Below, one piece after another: positions 17,199 to 25,168 of a stretch of 52,960 bases of DNA. Source of the stretch: Celeribacter baekdonensis B30 (GTDB lineage: Bacteria; Pseudomonadota; Alphaproteobacteria; Rhodobacterales; Rhodobacteraceae); contig NZ_AMRK01000019.1 of assembly GCF_000299875.1 (NCBI RefSeq), forward strand, positions 1-52,960, in the 5' to 3' direction. The translations under genes and the position numbers were made by a program. Positions within the stretch are counted from its first letter, which is position 1, and each line of letters begins with the position of its first letter. The notes below the pieces were generated by a model that had not been told where the DNA came from, did no database searches, and was given only the letters and a program-made list of their open reading frames with translations.

Positions 17199-17268
17199 AA
17201 TTCGCCCACCACCTCCTCCCTGTGGGCGAATTTCGGGCGGTACCGATGTTGTCGGTGCCGCCCTTTTC
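17199..17268 (+). ncRNA. CCUCCUCCC-loop small RNA (CcsR/Cuckoo-like), copy 1
   Basis: The first hairpin has a 9-bp stem, TTCGCCCAC (17201-17209) with GTGGGCGAA (17222-17230), and its loop holds CCTCCTCCC (17212-17220), the anti-Shine-Dalgarno sequence. The second is a strong terminator: GGGCGGTACCGA (17235-17246) pairs with TCGGTGCCGCCC (17252-17263), followed by TTTT. CcsR/Cuckoo RNAs of Rhodobacter have this architecture. A possible promoter is TTGAAT (17170-17175), a 17-base gap, then ATTAAT (17193-17198). It also probably ends transcription entering from island 1. The 260 bases between the MOSC stop and this RNA are AT-rich with no gene. Confidence 0.6.
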
Positions 17269-17443
17269 CGAAAGAGCGATTGAACAGTAAAGAATGTGTA
17301 CGAGACAGCTCAACCCGTGACTTGGATATCTGCAGGCATCCCATTCCGGCGATCTCGCGCCGCTCTAAGATTTCTACTCTACACCTCTGAATGTAACGTA
17401 TTTCGCGTGGTGATATTTCGTGCAACGTGTCCGTTTCACGGGC

Positions 17444-17653
17444 ATGAACTTGCGGGACCGTGTTGCACTGAACATTCAAGACTTGAGACGCGCCCGCGGC
17501 CTCAGCCAGGAGGAGCTTGCTCATCGGGCCAATGTGAGTCGCGGCCATATGGGCAAGGTCGAGAACGCCAAGTTCGCGGCCTCCCTCGACCTTCTCGAAC
17601 GCATCGCCCGGGCGCTCAATGTCGACCCCGAAGTACTCTTCGCGAAGCGCTAG
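17444..17653 (+). CDS. Xre-family HTH transcriptional regulator
   Basis: This short protein (69 residues from ATG 17444; 77 if the GTG at 17420 is used) is a single Cro/CI helix-turn-helix domain: IQDLRRARGLSQEELAHRANVSRGHMGKVEN, followed by DLLERIARALNVDPEVLF. It would bind DNA as a dimer. Immediately upstream TATTTCG is repeated at 17399-17405 and 17414-17420, one and a half helical turns apart, and may be its own operator. It sits at the head of the virB locus and is a candidate regulator of conjugation. The HTH is firm; the target is not known. Confidence 0.8.
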   Translation: MNLRDRVALNIQDLRRARGLSQEELAHRANVSRGHMGKVENAKFAASLDLLERIARALNVDPEVLFAKR

Positions 17654-17730
17654 TCCGTTTCCTTAGGCTTTGATCCAGTCCCCCAACGCGAGGGACATAA
17701 CTGCAAGAACGGTACGAGTGGCGCGGGTAC

Positions 17731-17931
17731 ATGGCGAAGAGAAAGACAGGCTGGCCTTTCCAGGAAGGGTTTCTGAACGACGGGGAGCAGGAGATCCACC
17801 TGTTCACCGATTACCGTTGGAATGATGGCTCGGTGAGCCGCCACTGGCATGTCGATCCGGAACGCTTTGATGCTTGTCTGGCCGAGCTACGCCCAATTTC
17901 CCTGAAGCCCAGTGATAGCTCAGATCAGTAA
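17731..17931 (+). CDS. Small conserved hypothetical protein
   Basis: A 66-residue protein, MAKRKTGWPFQEGFLNDGEQE and onward, rich in Trp, His and Asp in its centre (YRWNDGSVSRHWHVDPERF). I do not recognise a family. The start at 17731 has only a weak purine-rich stretch upstream. Its stop overlaps the end of the convergent gene at 17925 by 7 bases. Base and codon use match the GC-rich plasmid backbone rather than island 1, so it is likely an old backbone gene. Confidence 0.55.
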   Translation: MAKRKTGWPFQEGFLNDGEQEIHLFTDYRWNDGSVSRHWHVDPERFDACLAELRPISLKPSDSSDQ

Positions 17932-18503
17932 GAAAACCACTCCGAGTGGCCCATGTTGCTCTCGTAGTCGCCGTACTCGACCATGATGCTGCGGGAATAG
18001 AAGTGCCAAAGACCGCCACCGCTTGGGTAGGCGATCTCCTGACCGCTTTCCGAGATGAATGTCGCGGGCCAGGGCGTGTGGGAACCGTAGACCCGCTGGA
18101 TGTAGCGGCAGGTCCGGTTTTCGCGATCGCAGGAACGGATCGACCAGTCCCACTGACGCGGCTCGTCGCGCGGCTCGTAGGAGCGTCCGGTGAACCAGAT
18201 CACATGGGTCCGGTTCAGCCATTCGTATTCCGGCAGATTGGTATCTAGCTCACCCTCGCCGCCGGGCCCGCCCAACTCGACCGGCACATGGGCAAAGGTG
18301 CAGACCCCGAAGGGCGGAAGGCTCGGCCAGGGCGTGATACGGCGGATCATGGTGCGATAGGCGCGAGCACAAACGGCGCTCGGGGGGAAACCACCCGCCA
18401 TACAAAGCATGATGGCGCAATCGATGTCATAGGCCTGCGCCTTCTCAGGGGCTCCGAACACCGCCATCGCCCCCATCACAGCTGCCATCGCCTGTCGCTT
18501 CAT
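17925..18503 (-). CDS. Secreted conserved conjugation-locus protein
   Basis: This 192-residue protein begins with a signal peptide (MKRQAMAAVMGAMAVFGAPEKAQA, cut before YD). The mature N-terminus carries a cysteine-bearing motif, YDIDCAIMLCMAGGFPPSAVC, then ITPWPSLPPFGVCTF, that I recall from hypothetical proteins in alphaproteobacterial T4SS loci. The ATG at 18503 is chosen over 18518 because GGGAG lies 6 bases upstream. It is transcribed away from the virB operon; the shared 130-base gap holds the 27-bp element also found before the mob operon. Export to the periplasm and the six or more Cys suggest a disulfide-bonded envelope protein. No function can be assigned. Confidence 0.65.
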   Translation of the reverse strand: MKRQAMAAVMGAMAVFGAPEKAQAYDIDCAIMLCMAGGFPPSAVCARAYRTMIRRITPWPSLPPFGVCTFAHVPVELGGPGGEGELDTNLPEYEWLNRTHVIWFTGRSYEPRDEPRQWDWSIRSCDRENRTCRYIQRVYGSHTPWPATFISESGQEIAYPSGGGLWHFYSRSIMVEYGDYESNMGHSEWFSY

Positions 18504-18544
18504 GTCGCTCTCCCGCAAAAGTTGAGCAGACTATCGCTCAATAT

Positions 18545-18571
18545 GTAATTTTATGCAATATGGCGTATTGA
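18545..18571 (+). promoter_or_regulatory. 27-bp element shared by the virB and mob operons, copy 2
   Basis: This matches 1182-1208 at 20 of 27 positions and keeps the pair CAAT-N7-ATTG (18556-18570). It lies between the divergent genes at 18503 and 18636, about 65 bases before the first gene of the virB operon. It is the best candidate for a shared regulator-binding site that coordinates both halves of the conjugation machinery. Confidence 0.5.
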
Positions 18572-18635
18572 CTCCATATGACTTTATGGCCTTAGTGTCG
18601 TGAAGTAGAAGGGCTCTCGTGGGGAGAGTCCGAAC

Positions 18636-18950
18636 ATGCCGATAGCGCGCAACCAGATCCTGATCACCATCGATGGTGTCAAAGACTTGTCCGAGAAGGG
18701 CATCGCGTACCGCTGCCGGTATGAACTCGTGGGGTTCACGGACGATGGCAAGCCGCGCTACCAGTGCATCTACCTGCGCGAGGGCGAGCCGGAAGCCATT
18801 CTGGTCTCGACCCGGATCACCCCGCACGGGCCAGAGCCGCGGTATTTCAACATATGGCCGGGGCTCTTCAAACATCATCTCGAGTTCGGTGACGGGCGCG
18901 ATCTGCGCTTTGGTCCTGAGTACAGCATCACCCTCGAGGAGCGCGGCTGA
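18636..18950 (+). CDS. Conserved hypothetical protein, first gene of virB operon
   Basis: This 104-residue protein ([21 protein letters not shown] and onward) has alternating strands and an aromatic centre ([18 protein letters not shown]) but no family I can name. It begins about 65 bases after the 27-bp element and runs directly into the lytic transglycosylase gene, so it is probably the first gene of the virB transcript. No signal peptide or membrane segment is visible, so it is likely cytoplasmic. A regulatory or chaperone role is possible but unsupported. Confidence 0.6.
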   Translation: MPIARNQILITIDGVKDLSEKGIAYRCRYELVGFTDDGKPRYQCIYLREGEPEAILVSTRITPHGPEPRYFNIWPGLFKHHLEFGDGRDLRFGPEYSITLEERG

Positions 18951-19587
18951 CGTCATCGCCTTCGGCCGCGACGGGACAGCCCGGACATCCGGCTGGACCT
19001 TTCATGGCGAGCGGCCTGTATGGGCGGGGTTGGATGATCGCTCTGAAGCCGAAGTCATTCTGGCCTCATTGGACACCGCGCCGCTGTCCGGTCGCGACGA
19101 CATCCTCTTCCTGATCCGGACGACTGCTGACCGCCACCAAGGGAACCGTGCCCTGCGCCAGGTTGGTCTGGGTGCCGACGACTGGCAGGTCCTGTTCCAC
19201 GCCCTGGTCGAAGCTGAAAGCAGCTACAATCCGACTGCCGTGAGCCCCAAGGGTGCCTATGGTCTTGGCCAGCTGATGCCGGACACGGCACGTGCCCTCG
19301 GAGTCGATCCGCGCGATCCCTCGCAGAACCTCGACGGCGCGGCGCGCTATCTGCTCGCGCAGCTCGCCACGTTCAAAGACATCGACCTGGCGCTGGCAGC
19401 TTACAATTCCGGACCGCACCGGGTGGTCGAATATTCCGGTGTCCCGCCTTTCACCGAGACCCGCGACTACATCGCGCGCATCCACCGGATCCGGTCCCGA
19501 CTCGCGGGTACACCTGTTTCCGCGCCGAACATCCGCGTCGCTGCCCGGGTGCCTGCGCGCGCTCCGGTCCTCATCGATCTTCAGTAA
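18889..19587 (+). CDS. virB1: VirB1-like lytic transglycosylase
   Basis: This protein would open the peptidoglycan for pilus assembly. The SLT domain is clear: catalytic Glu110 in EAESSYNP, then [26 protein letters not shown] and [22 protein letters not shown]. The start is uncertain. GTG at 18889 gives a short hydrophobic export signal ([20 protein letters not shown]) and overlaps the preceding gene by 62 bases. A longer frame back to 18673 is only a shadow of that gene. A second transglycosylase lies further down the same operon. The C-terminus is Pro/Ala/Val-rich. Confidence 0.75.
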   Translation: MTGAICALVLSTASPSRSAADVIAFGRDGTARTSGWTFHGERPVWAGLDDRSEAEVILASLDTAPLSGRDDILFLIRTTADRHQGNRALRQVGLGADDWQVLFHALVEAESSYNPTAVSPKGAYGLGQLMPDTARALGVDPRDPSQNLDGAARYLLAQLATFKDIDLALAAYNSGPHRVVEYSGVPPFTETRDYIARIHRIRSRLAGTPVSAPNIRVAARVPARAPVLIDLQ

Positions 19588-19603
19588 AATAAGGGAACTT
19601 CGC

Positions 19604-19885
19604 ATGCTCAGACATCGCCTCAGCCGCCTCTTGCCTGCCGCCACAACCCTGGCGGCTTTCGCAACGCCCGCTCTCGCGCAGGACTTGTCGCCTATCCAGA
19701 CCATGCTGGAAACCGTCGAGGCCGCGCTGACGGGTCCGATCGGGATCGCGGTCGCCACGCTCGCGGTCATCGGCACCGGCTTCATGTGCATGATGGGGCG
19801 GCTGAACTGGGGCTGGTTCGCCTCGGTCATCATCGGGATCGTGCTGATCTTCTCGGCCGGCACCATCGTCGACGGCTTCTCCTGA
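19604..19885 (+). CDS. virB2: VirB2-type pilin
   Basis: The 93-residue precursor of the major pilus subunit has a long signal peptide ending ATPALAQ (about residue 26), a short polar stretch, and two hydrophobic helices (IGIAVATLAVIGTGFMCMMG and WFASVIIGIVLIFSAG). This is the compact form of VirB2/TrbC. AAGGGAA lies upstream of the ATG. It is followed by a strong hairpin at 19926-19966 before virB3, as would fit separate high-level expression of pilin. Confidence 0.88.
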   Translation: MLRHRLSRLLPAATTLAAFATPALAQDLSPIQTMLETVEAALTGPIGIAVATLAVIGTGFMCMMGRLNWGWFASVIIGIVLIFSAGTIVDGFS

Positions 19886-19925
19886 GGTTGGCCGATGACT
19901 TTTCCGCACACTCGCATCCTCCGGT

Positions 19926-19966
19926 CGTCTCGAACGCGTTTGCACTGCAAACGCTGCCTCGAGACG
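19926..19966 (+). promoter_or_regulatory. Long stem-loop between virB2 and virB3
   Basis: Outer arms CGTCTCGA (19926-19933) and TCGAGACG (19959-19966) pair over 8 bp. Inner arms GCGTTTGCA (19936-19944) and TGCAAACGC (19946-19954) pair over 9 bp. No U-run follows. Position after the pilin gene suggests an mRNA-stabilising 3' hairpin or partial attenuator that raises virB2 output relative to the rest of the operon. Confidence 0.6.
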
Positions 19967-20008
19967 TCCTACGGATTCTTCATTTCAGCTAAGCGGGAAA
20001 GCATCTAG

Positions 20009-20287
20009 TTGGCAGAACGATCCCCCCTCTTTCTGGGCCTCGCCCGACCGCCCAAGTATCTGGGTCTCCCTGTCGGATACCTGGTGGTGCTGGCGACCGG
20101 GGTCGTTCTGCCGTTCATCTGGACCAAGTCGATGGTGTTTTTCCTGATCGGCCTTGTCGCCTATCCGATCCTCTGGTTCGTCGCCGACCGTGAGCCGCAT
20201 TTCTTCGAAGTGCTGCGCGTCTCCTTTGGATCAGTGCGCCCGACGAAGAACCGGGCCCTGCACGGAGGCGACAGCTTTGGCGCTTGA
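20009..20287 (+). CDS. virB3: VirB3-type inner-membrane protein
   Basis: This 92-residue protein has the VirB3/TrbD pattern: a short N-terminus with the ARPPKYLGLP motif, then two membrane helices (VGYLVVLATGVVLPFIW and MVFFLIGLVAYPILWFV) and a polar C-terminus. It starts with TTG at 20009 behind GGGAAAG. It overlaps virB4 by 11 bases. VirB3 works with the VirB4 ATPase in pilus biogenesis. Confidence 0.85.
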   Translation: MAERSPLFLGLARPPKYLGLPVGYLVVLATGVVLPFIWTKSMVFFLIGLVAYPILWFVADREPHFFEVLRVSFGSVRPTKNRALHGGDSFGA

Positions 20288-22655
20288 TGCGGGCACACTT
20301 TCCACTCACGGAACTGTTCTCCTTAAAGCGGGCGGCGCGGAGTTCGCGCGGGAGAGCTATCTCGCGGAGCACTTGCCGTATTTCGCGCTCGCGGATGACG
20401 ATGTGATGGTGCTGCGCGAGGGCGACCTCTTGGCGACCCTGCGCCTTGATGGTCTGAACCCGATGACTAGCGAAGACGCCCGGCTTGATGCGCTGAAGCG
20501 CGCGGTCGCCGCCATCGTCGCCCAGACCGGCAACGCCTTCGGTTTCTACATCCACCGGATCTCCGTGCCGCAGGATCTCGGGATGCGCCCCATCGAGGGA
20601 GACAGTTTCGCAGCCGCGATCGACGCGCGCTGGCGGGCCCATGTCAAAGACCTCCGCCCCGCCAAGCGCCAGCTCTATCTCAGCGTCATCCGGCGCCCGG
20701 ACATCTCCGCGCGCATCCCGCTTCTGCGCGCTCTGGCCCGCAAGGCCTGGGTCAAGGATCGCGCGACACGCCTGCAGGAGCTGACCGAGGTCATGGGCTT
20801 CTTCGAGGTGGCGCTTGCCTCGGCCAATCCAGTCAGGCTCACGAAGTCGGACGGTGAATGGCTGGGCTATCTCAATACGCTGAACGCAGGCAGCTTCTCC
20901 CCCATCGCCTTCGGGCAGAGCGCCCTGCCCCTCTCGCATACCCTGAGCAACTGTCGCGCGACCTTTGATGGCGATGTCGTCACCCTGACCGACGTCGTGA
21001 CCGGTCAGGTCAAATACGGCGCGCTCTTCTCAATGAAGTCCTATCCGGCGCTGACCGACGTCACGCTGCTCGACGCGCTCGACCTGCCGCTCGACATCGT
21101 GCTGACGAACTCCTTCAGCCCGATCCCGAACAACATCATGGCCGAACGCATCCAGCGCATCATCCGCCAGATGCACGCCTCCGACGATGCGGCCGTCTCC
21201 TTGCGCGAACAGCTCGGGCAAGCAGCCGACGACCAGGAAGCGGGCCGCATCGCCTTTGGCGACCATCACCTCTCCATCGCGGTCTACGCCCCGGACCGCG
21301 ATACGCTCGAACGCGCCGCCGCCCAGATCAAACGCGTTGGCCAGGAGATCATGTCGGTGATCGTGCGCGAGAACATGGCGCTGAAAGCCACGTATTTTGC
21401 GCAGTCGCCCGGCAATTTCGGCTACCGGGCGCGGAAGACGCCGATTTCCTCGATCAACTTCGCGGATTTCGCGGCCCTGCACGGCAGCGTCGAGGGGCGT
21501 GGGCCGGACCAGTCACCCTGGGGCCAGACCATCTCGGTCCTGCCGACGGTTGGCACCTCGGGCTATCGGTTCAATTTCCACGAGGCGGGCAGCCCTGGCA
21601 AGGAACCGACCGTTGGCCATACCCTTGTGCTGGGGCGCACTGGCACCGGCAAGACACTGACCACTGCTTTCCTCGCAGCACAAGCGCAGCGGGTCGGCGC
21701 GCGGCTCTTTTTCTTCGATAAGGATCGCGGGCTTGAGATGGCCGTCCGCGCCCTTGGTGGACGCTACAACGAAATCCGTGCCGGGGTGCCCACGGGGCTC
21801 AACCCACTCGCTACGGAGACCGACGAGCGCGGCCGAGCCTGGCTCTCGGACTGGCTCGCGACCCTTCTCACACGCAATGGAACCCTCTCGGGCGAGCAAT
21901 CTCGCCATATCCAGAGCGCCGTCGGCCAGAACGCCGATGCGGGCGCGACCTTGCAGCGCTTTGTCAGTTTCGAGACCCTGTTCAAGTCGCTCGATGACGA
22001 CGGCGAGTTGCAATCCCGCGTCGCCGAATGGGCGCCAGGTGGGCGCTATGGCTGGGTCTTTGACGAGCCCGAGCGCGGCGCAGGCCTCAAGCTCACGGGC
22101 GACATCGTTGGGTTTGATATGACCGAGATCCTCGACATGACCTCCGAGCGCATGGCGGTGCTCTCCTACATCTTCCGCCAGATCGAACGCGTGGTCGAGG
22201 ATCGCCGCCCCACCATCATCGTGCTCGACGAGGCCTGGAAGCTCTTGGACGATACCTATTTCGGGGCGCGGCTGGAAAACTGGCTGGTTACGCTTCGCAA
22301 GATGAACTGCGTCGTGATCATGATGACGCAATATCCGAGCCAACTGCGCGACAGCCGCGTCGGCAAAACCATCGTCGAGACGGTGCCGACGCAGATCCTC
22401 TTCCCGAACGATCGTGCTGCTGTCTCCGATTACGATTTCCTGCGCGTGAACGCCAAGGAGGCCGCGCTCCTCGTCCAGCCCACCATTGGCCAGCGCATCG
22501 CCCTTGTCCGCTCGGCGGGCGACAGCGTCTTCGTCGACGCCGACCTCTCCGCCTTGGGCAACCTCCTTCCCATCCTTGGCGGCGGCGCCACAGGCGAGGC
22601 GCGTGTGCCCGCCGATTGGCGCGCCAATCCCGATTTCTGGAGACATGTGATATGA
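20277..22655 (+). CDS. virB4: VirB4-type T4SS ATPase
   Basis: This 792-residue ATPase powers pilus assembly and substrate transfer. Walker A is GRTGTGKT near residue 453 and Walker B is TIIVLDEAW near residue 650; the CagE/VirB4 N-terminal domain precedes them. The start is TTG at 20277, because GGAGG (20264-20268) is 8 bases upstream; the frame back to 20154 is only a shadow of virB3. Length is typical of the family. The stop overlaps the next ATG (ATGA). Confidence 0.92.
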   Translation: MALDAGTLSTHGTVLLKAGGAEFARESYLAEHLPYFALADDDVMVLREGDLLATLRLDGLNPMTSEDARLDALKRAVAAIVAQTGNAFGFYIHRISVPQDLGMRPIEGDSFAAAIDARWRAHVKDLRPAKRQLYLSVIRRPDISARIPLLRALARKAWVKDRATRLQELTEVMGFFEVALASANPVRLTKSDGEWLGYLNTLNAGSFSPIAFGQSALPLSHTLSNCRATFDGDVVTLTDVVTGQVKYGALFSMKSYPALTDVTLLDALDLPLDIVLTNSFSPIPNNIMAERIQRIIRQMHASDDAAVSLREQLGQAADDQEAGRIAFGDHHLSIAVYAPDRDTLERAAAQIKRVGQEIMSVIVRENMALKATYFAQSPGNFGYRARKTPISSINFADFAALHGSVEGRGPDQSPWGQTISVLPTVGTSGYRFNFHEAGSPGKEPTVGHTLVLGRTGTGKTLTTAFLAAQAQRVGARLFFFDKDRGLEMAVRALGGRYNEIRAGVPTGLNPLATETDERGRAWLSDWLATLLTRNGTLSGEQSRHIQSAVGQNADAGATLQRFVSFETLFKSLDDDGELQSRVAEWAPGGRYGWVFDEPERGAGLKLTGDIVGFDMTEILDMTSERMAVLSYIFRQIERVVEDRRPTIIVLDEAWKLLDDTYFGARLENWLVTLRKMNCVVIMMTQYPSQLRDSRVGKTIVETVPTQILFPNDRAAVSDYDFLRVNAKEAALLVQPTIGQRIALVRSAGDSVFVDADLSALGNLLPILGGGATGEARVPADWRANPDFWRHVI

Positions 22656-22861
22656 GTTTGAAACCTCTCCTCGTGCTTTGCGCCGCCGCAAGCCTGCTGT
22701 CGGCTTGCGAGAAATACACCGAGAAAACCTCGCCCTGCTTCGGACGCAATGGCGAGCCGCAGGTGACGCGGTCCGCGCTTTCCTTCTCGACCATGGGCGC
22801 ACCGGCTCAGGAGACGGCCAAACCCGACTGCACCTTCGAGCCCCTGCCCCGTCCGGAATGA
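22652..22861 (+). CDS. Small T4SS lipoprotein (VirB7-position)
   Basis: This 69-residue protein starts MSLKPLLVLCAAASLLSAC, a lipoprotein signal with lipobox LSAC (Cys19). Two further Cys residues are present in the short mature part (SPCFGRNGEP, DCTFEPLPRPE). It overlaps both neighbours by ATGA junctions. VirB7-type lipoproteins help anchor the outer-membrane core of the channel; TrbK-type lipoproteins give entry exclusion. Sequence alone cannot decide between these. Confidence 0.75.
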   Translation: MSLKPLLVLCAAASLLSACEKYTEKTSPCFGRNGEPQVTRSALSFSTMGAPAQETAKPDCTFEPLPRPE

Positions 22862-23970
22862 GCCGCGCCGCGATCATATCCGCCGGGCTTTGCCTTGGCC
22901 TCGGCGCCCTGCCCGCACATGCCCAGGGAGTGCCGACACAGGACAATTCCGCGATCGGTCGCGCCATCGCGCGGGTGACGGCGCTGGTCGAAGATCTGGG
23001 CGTCCAGCAGGACAAGGATCGGACCGAGTCCACGCTCGCCGATGTCCAGGCCGACCAGTTGCGCGTTCTCGAAGAGATGACGGCAGCGATCACCGGTCCC
23101 GGTTTCGATATCCGCGCGCTCGAGGGCAATGCGGATTTCGGGGTGGCGGCGGTCTATCCGAACACCGATCCGAGCCCGATGAACAGCCGCCTCTTCGGCG
23201 AAGGCCGTGAGACCGTCGAGATGATGATCGTCGAGGTCGCGGGCGAATTCGCAGGCGCCCCCGGTGTGGCCCGTGCCGGGCTCTCGGCCACCCAGTGGCG
23301 CTGCCTCTTCCAGGCCCTGATCAAACAGGAAAGCCGCTTCAACGTCGCCGCCGAAAGCCCGGTCGGGGCCTATGGCTTGACCCAGCTCATGCCCGGCACC
23401 GCCTCCGATCTTGGAGTCGACCGCTATGACGTGAAAGACAACCTGCGCGGCGGCGCACGTTATATCACCACCCAGCTCAATCGGTTCGGCAATATCCCGC
23501 ACGCGCTTGCAGCCTATAACGCAGGCCCGGGCCGGGTCATCGAATATGGCGGCGTGCCACCCTTTGCCGAAACGCAAGGCTACGTGCGCAATATCTCGAA
23601 GTTCTACAACGAGTATCTCGCCGTGGTGGGCGGTGCCGATGTGCTTGGCACGCTCTCACCTTCAGACTTTGCGCTCGCCGAATATGCCAGCATCTCCGAG
23701 GCCGGCGTCTATTACGCCGCCGACAGCTCCGCCACCACCGAACAGGTCATCAACCGGTTGCGCGCGATCATCTTGCAGATCGATGCGCAGCCCAATGCCA
23801 AGGCGGCTTGGGAACTCAACACCTACGCCAAGGCCGAGATCGGCCGCATCCTCAACCTCCGCGTCCGGCTGATGGCCGCCAACCAGCAGCGCGAGGCGGC
23901 CTATGCGCAGCACCTCGTGGCCGACCGGCTGGCCGAGCGCGACTTCATGCAGATGGGAGTTCCCGAATGA
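22858..23970 (+). CDS. Second lytic transglycosylase with a C-terminal extension
   Basis: This 370-residue exported protein has a signal peptide (cut after ALPAHA), an N-terminal helical region with coiled-coil character, and an SLT domain from about residue 140 to 265: catalytic Glu158 in IKQESRFN, then VGAYGLTQLMP, GGARYITTQLNRFG and ALAAYNAGPGRVIEYGG. About 100 further residues follow (TTEQVINRLRAIILQ, NTYAKAEIGRILNLRVRLMAANQQREA) that resemble the helical repeats of VirB5-like proteins. It is thus longer than the first transglycosylase at 18889 and may localise to the pilus base. Start and stop both form ATGA overlaps. Confidence 0.85.
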   Translation: MSRAAIISAGLCLGLGALPAHAQGVPTQDNSAIGRAIARVTALVEDLGVQQDKDRTESTLADVQADQLRVLEEMTAAITGPGFDIRALEGNADFGVAAVYPNTDPSPMNSRLFGEGRETVEMMIVEVAGEFAGAPGVARAGLSATQWRCLFQALIKQESRFNVAAESPVGAYGLTQLMPGTASDLGVDRYDVKDNLRGGARYITTQLNRFGNIPHALAAYNAGPGRVIEYGGVPPFAETQGYVRNISKFYNEYLAVVGGADVLGTLSPSDFALAEYASISEAGVYYAADSSATTEQVINRLRAIILQIDAQPNAKAAWELNTYAKAEIGRILNLRVRLMAANQQREAAYAQHLVADRLAERDFMQMGVPE

Positions 23971-24734
23971 GACACCTTCTCCTGACCGCCGCGGCGGTCA
24001 CAACACTCGGGCTCGCTTCGCCCGCTGCTGCCCAAGGCGTCCCAACCTTTGACGGCTCGGCATTGCAGCAGTTCGTGGCCCAGCTCGAGCACATGGCCGA
24101 GGACCTGAATGTCCAGATGCAGCAGCTCGCGACCATGCGGCTGGAACTGGAAACCCAGCTGTCGCAGCTGACGAACCTCGAGGCGCAACTGACCTCGCTC
24201 ATTGAAAGCAGTGGGCTCGGAGAACTCTTCGCCACGGTCGAAGAATTCCGCGCGCTGCGTGGCAAACTGGTGGCCCCGCTCAATACCGCGCAATCGCTGG
24301 CGAGCGGCGATTTCCTGAGCGGCTTCAATCCCGGCGCGGAACTGTCGGCCTCGGTCGAACGGGTGCTGTCGGGCAGTGGCTTCACCTCGGAGCGCCTGAG
24401 CACGCTCTCAGGCTCCGACCAGCCCGCCGACAACCGCATCGCCACCTCAGCCGGGGCCAGTGCCATGCTGTCGGTCGCAGCGCAAGAAAGCCATGAAGAG
24501 GCAGGCCACAGCCTCGAACGGCTCGAGACAATGGTCGGGCTCATCGACGATCAGGACGGGCTGAAAGCCGCCGTCGATCTGAACACTCGTGTCACCGCCG
24601 AGCTCGGCATCATTCTAACCCAGATCTGGCGGCTGGAAGCAGCGCAAGGCGTGAGCGCCGGCCAGCTCGGCGTCGTCGATGCCGCAACCTTCGCGGATGA
24701 GCGCAAGTTCCGCTCGATGGCGGTGGATCCATGA
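23967..24734 (+). CDS. virB5: VirB5-like minor pilus protein
   Basis: This 255-residue protein has a signal peptide (cut after ASPAAA) followed by GVPTFDGSALQQFVAQLEHMAEDLN and a long coiled coil (VQMQQLATMRLELETQLSQL), the usual VirB5/TrbJ pattern. The middle region is Ser/Gly-rich and the C-terminus helical (GLKAAVDLNTRVTAELGIILTQIWRLEAAQ). VirB5 sits at the pilus tip and helps host recognition. Both ends overlap neighbours by 4 bases. Confidence 0.82.
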   Translation: MRHLLLTAAAVTTLGLASPAAAQGVPTFDGSALQQFVAQLEHMAEDLNVQMQQLATMRLELETQLSQLTNLEAQLTSLIESSGLGELFATVEEFRALRGKLVAPLNTAQSLASGDFLSGFNPGAELSASVERVLSGSGFTSERLSTLSGSDQPADNRIATSAGASAMLSVAAQESHEEAGHSLERLETMVGLIDDQDGLKAAVDLNTRVTAELGIILTQIWRLEAAQGVSAGQLGVVDAATFADERKFRSMAVDP

Positions 24735-25168
24735 GAATGTCCATGACCCGCAGGTTGGCGCCAATCCGGTCTCTTGGTCTCGCAGCACTTGTCGTGAGTG
24801 CCACACCCAGTGTTGCGTTGGCCCAAACCCCGACCACGCAGCCATCCGGTGACACACCCTTCAGCTCGATGGCCATCGCGCGGGAAGCAGAGGACAATTG
24901 CCGCATTCCAAAACCGCCCGCCGATCTGGCCGAGACCGCCTATCTGCGCAACGGCTACCGCGCGATCCTGCGCATCCTTGTTGCTGAAGAAGCCCTCGCC
25001 TCGGAAACCTGCACCTGCCTGCTGGATCAGTTCACCTGGGATCAGGCGCTTGACGCCCTGCCCCGGTTCCAGACCTCGGACAATCCGCGCCTGCCTTTCA
25101 AGGTACTCGATCTCTACGCTCAGGCCGATGCGCTCGAGGCGCAAGTCGTGGAGGCCTGTGCCGAGTAG
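24731..25168 (+). CDS. Conserved periplasmic protein of the virB operon
   Basis: This 145-residue protein has a signal peptide ending SVALA about residue 31, a Thr/Pro linker, and a mature domain with paired cysteines (EDNCRIP, ETCTCLLDQF, VEACAE). I do not recognise a family. Its place between virB5 and virB6 and the coupled ATGA start make it part of the secretion system. The Cys pattern suggests disulfide bonds in the periplasm. An entry-exclusion or pilus-assembly helper role is possible but not shown by sequence. Confidence 0.65.
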   Translation: MRMSMTRRLAPIRSLGLAALVVSATPSVALAQTPTTQPSGDTPFSSMAIAREAEDNCRIPKPPADLAETAYLRNGYRAILRILVAEEALASETCTCLLDQFTWDQALDALPRFQTSDNPRLPFKVLDLYAQADALEAQVVEACAE

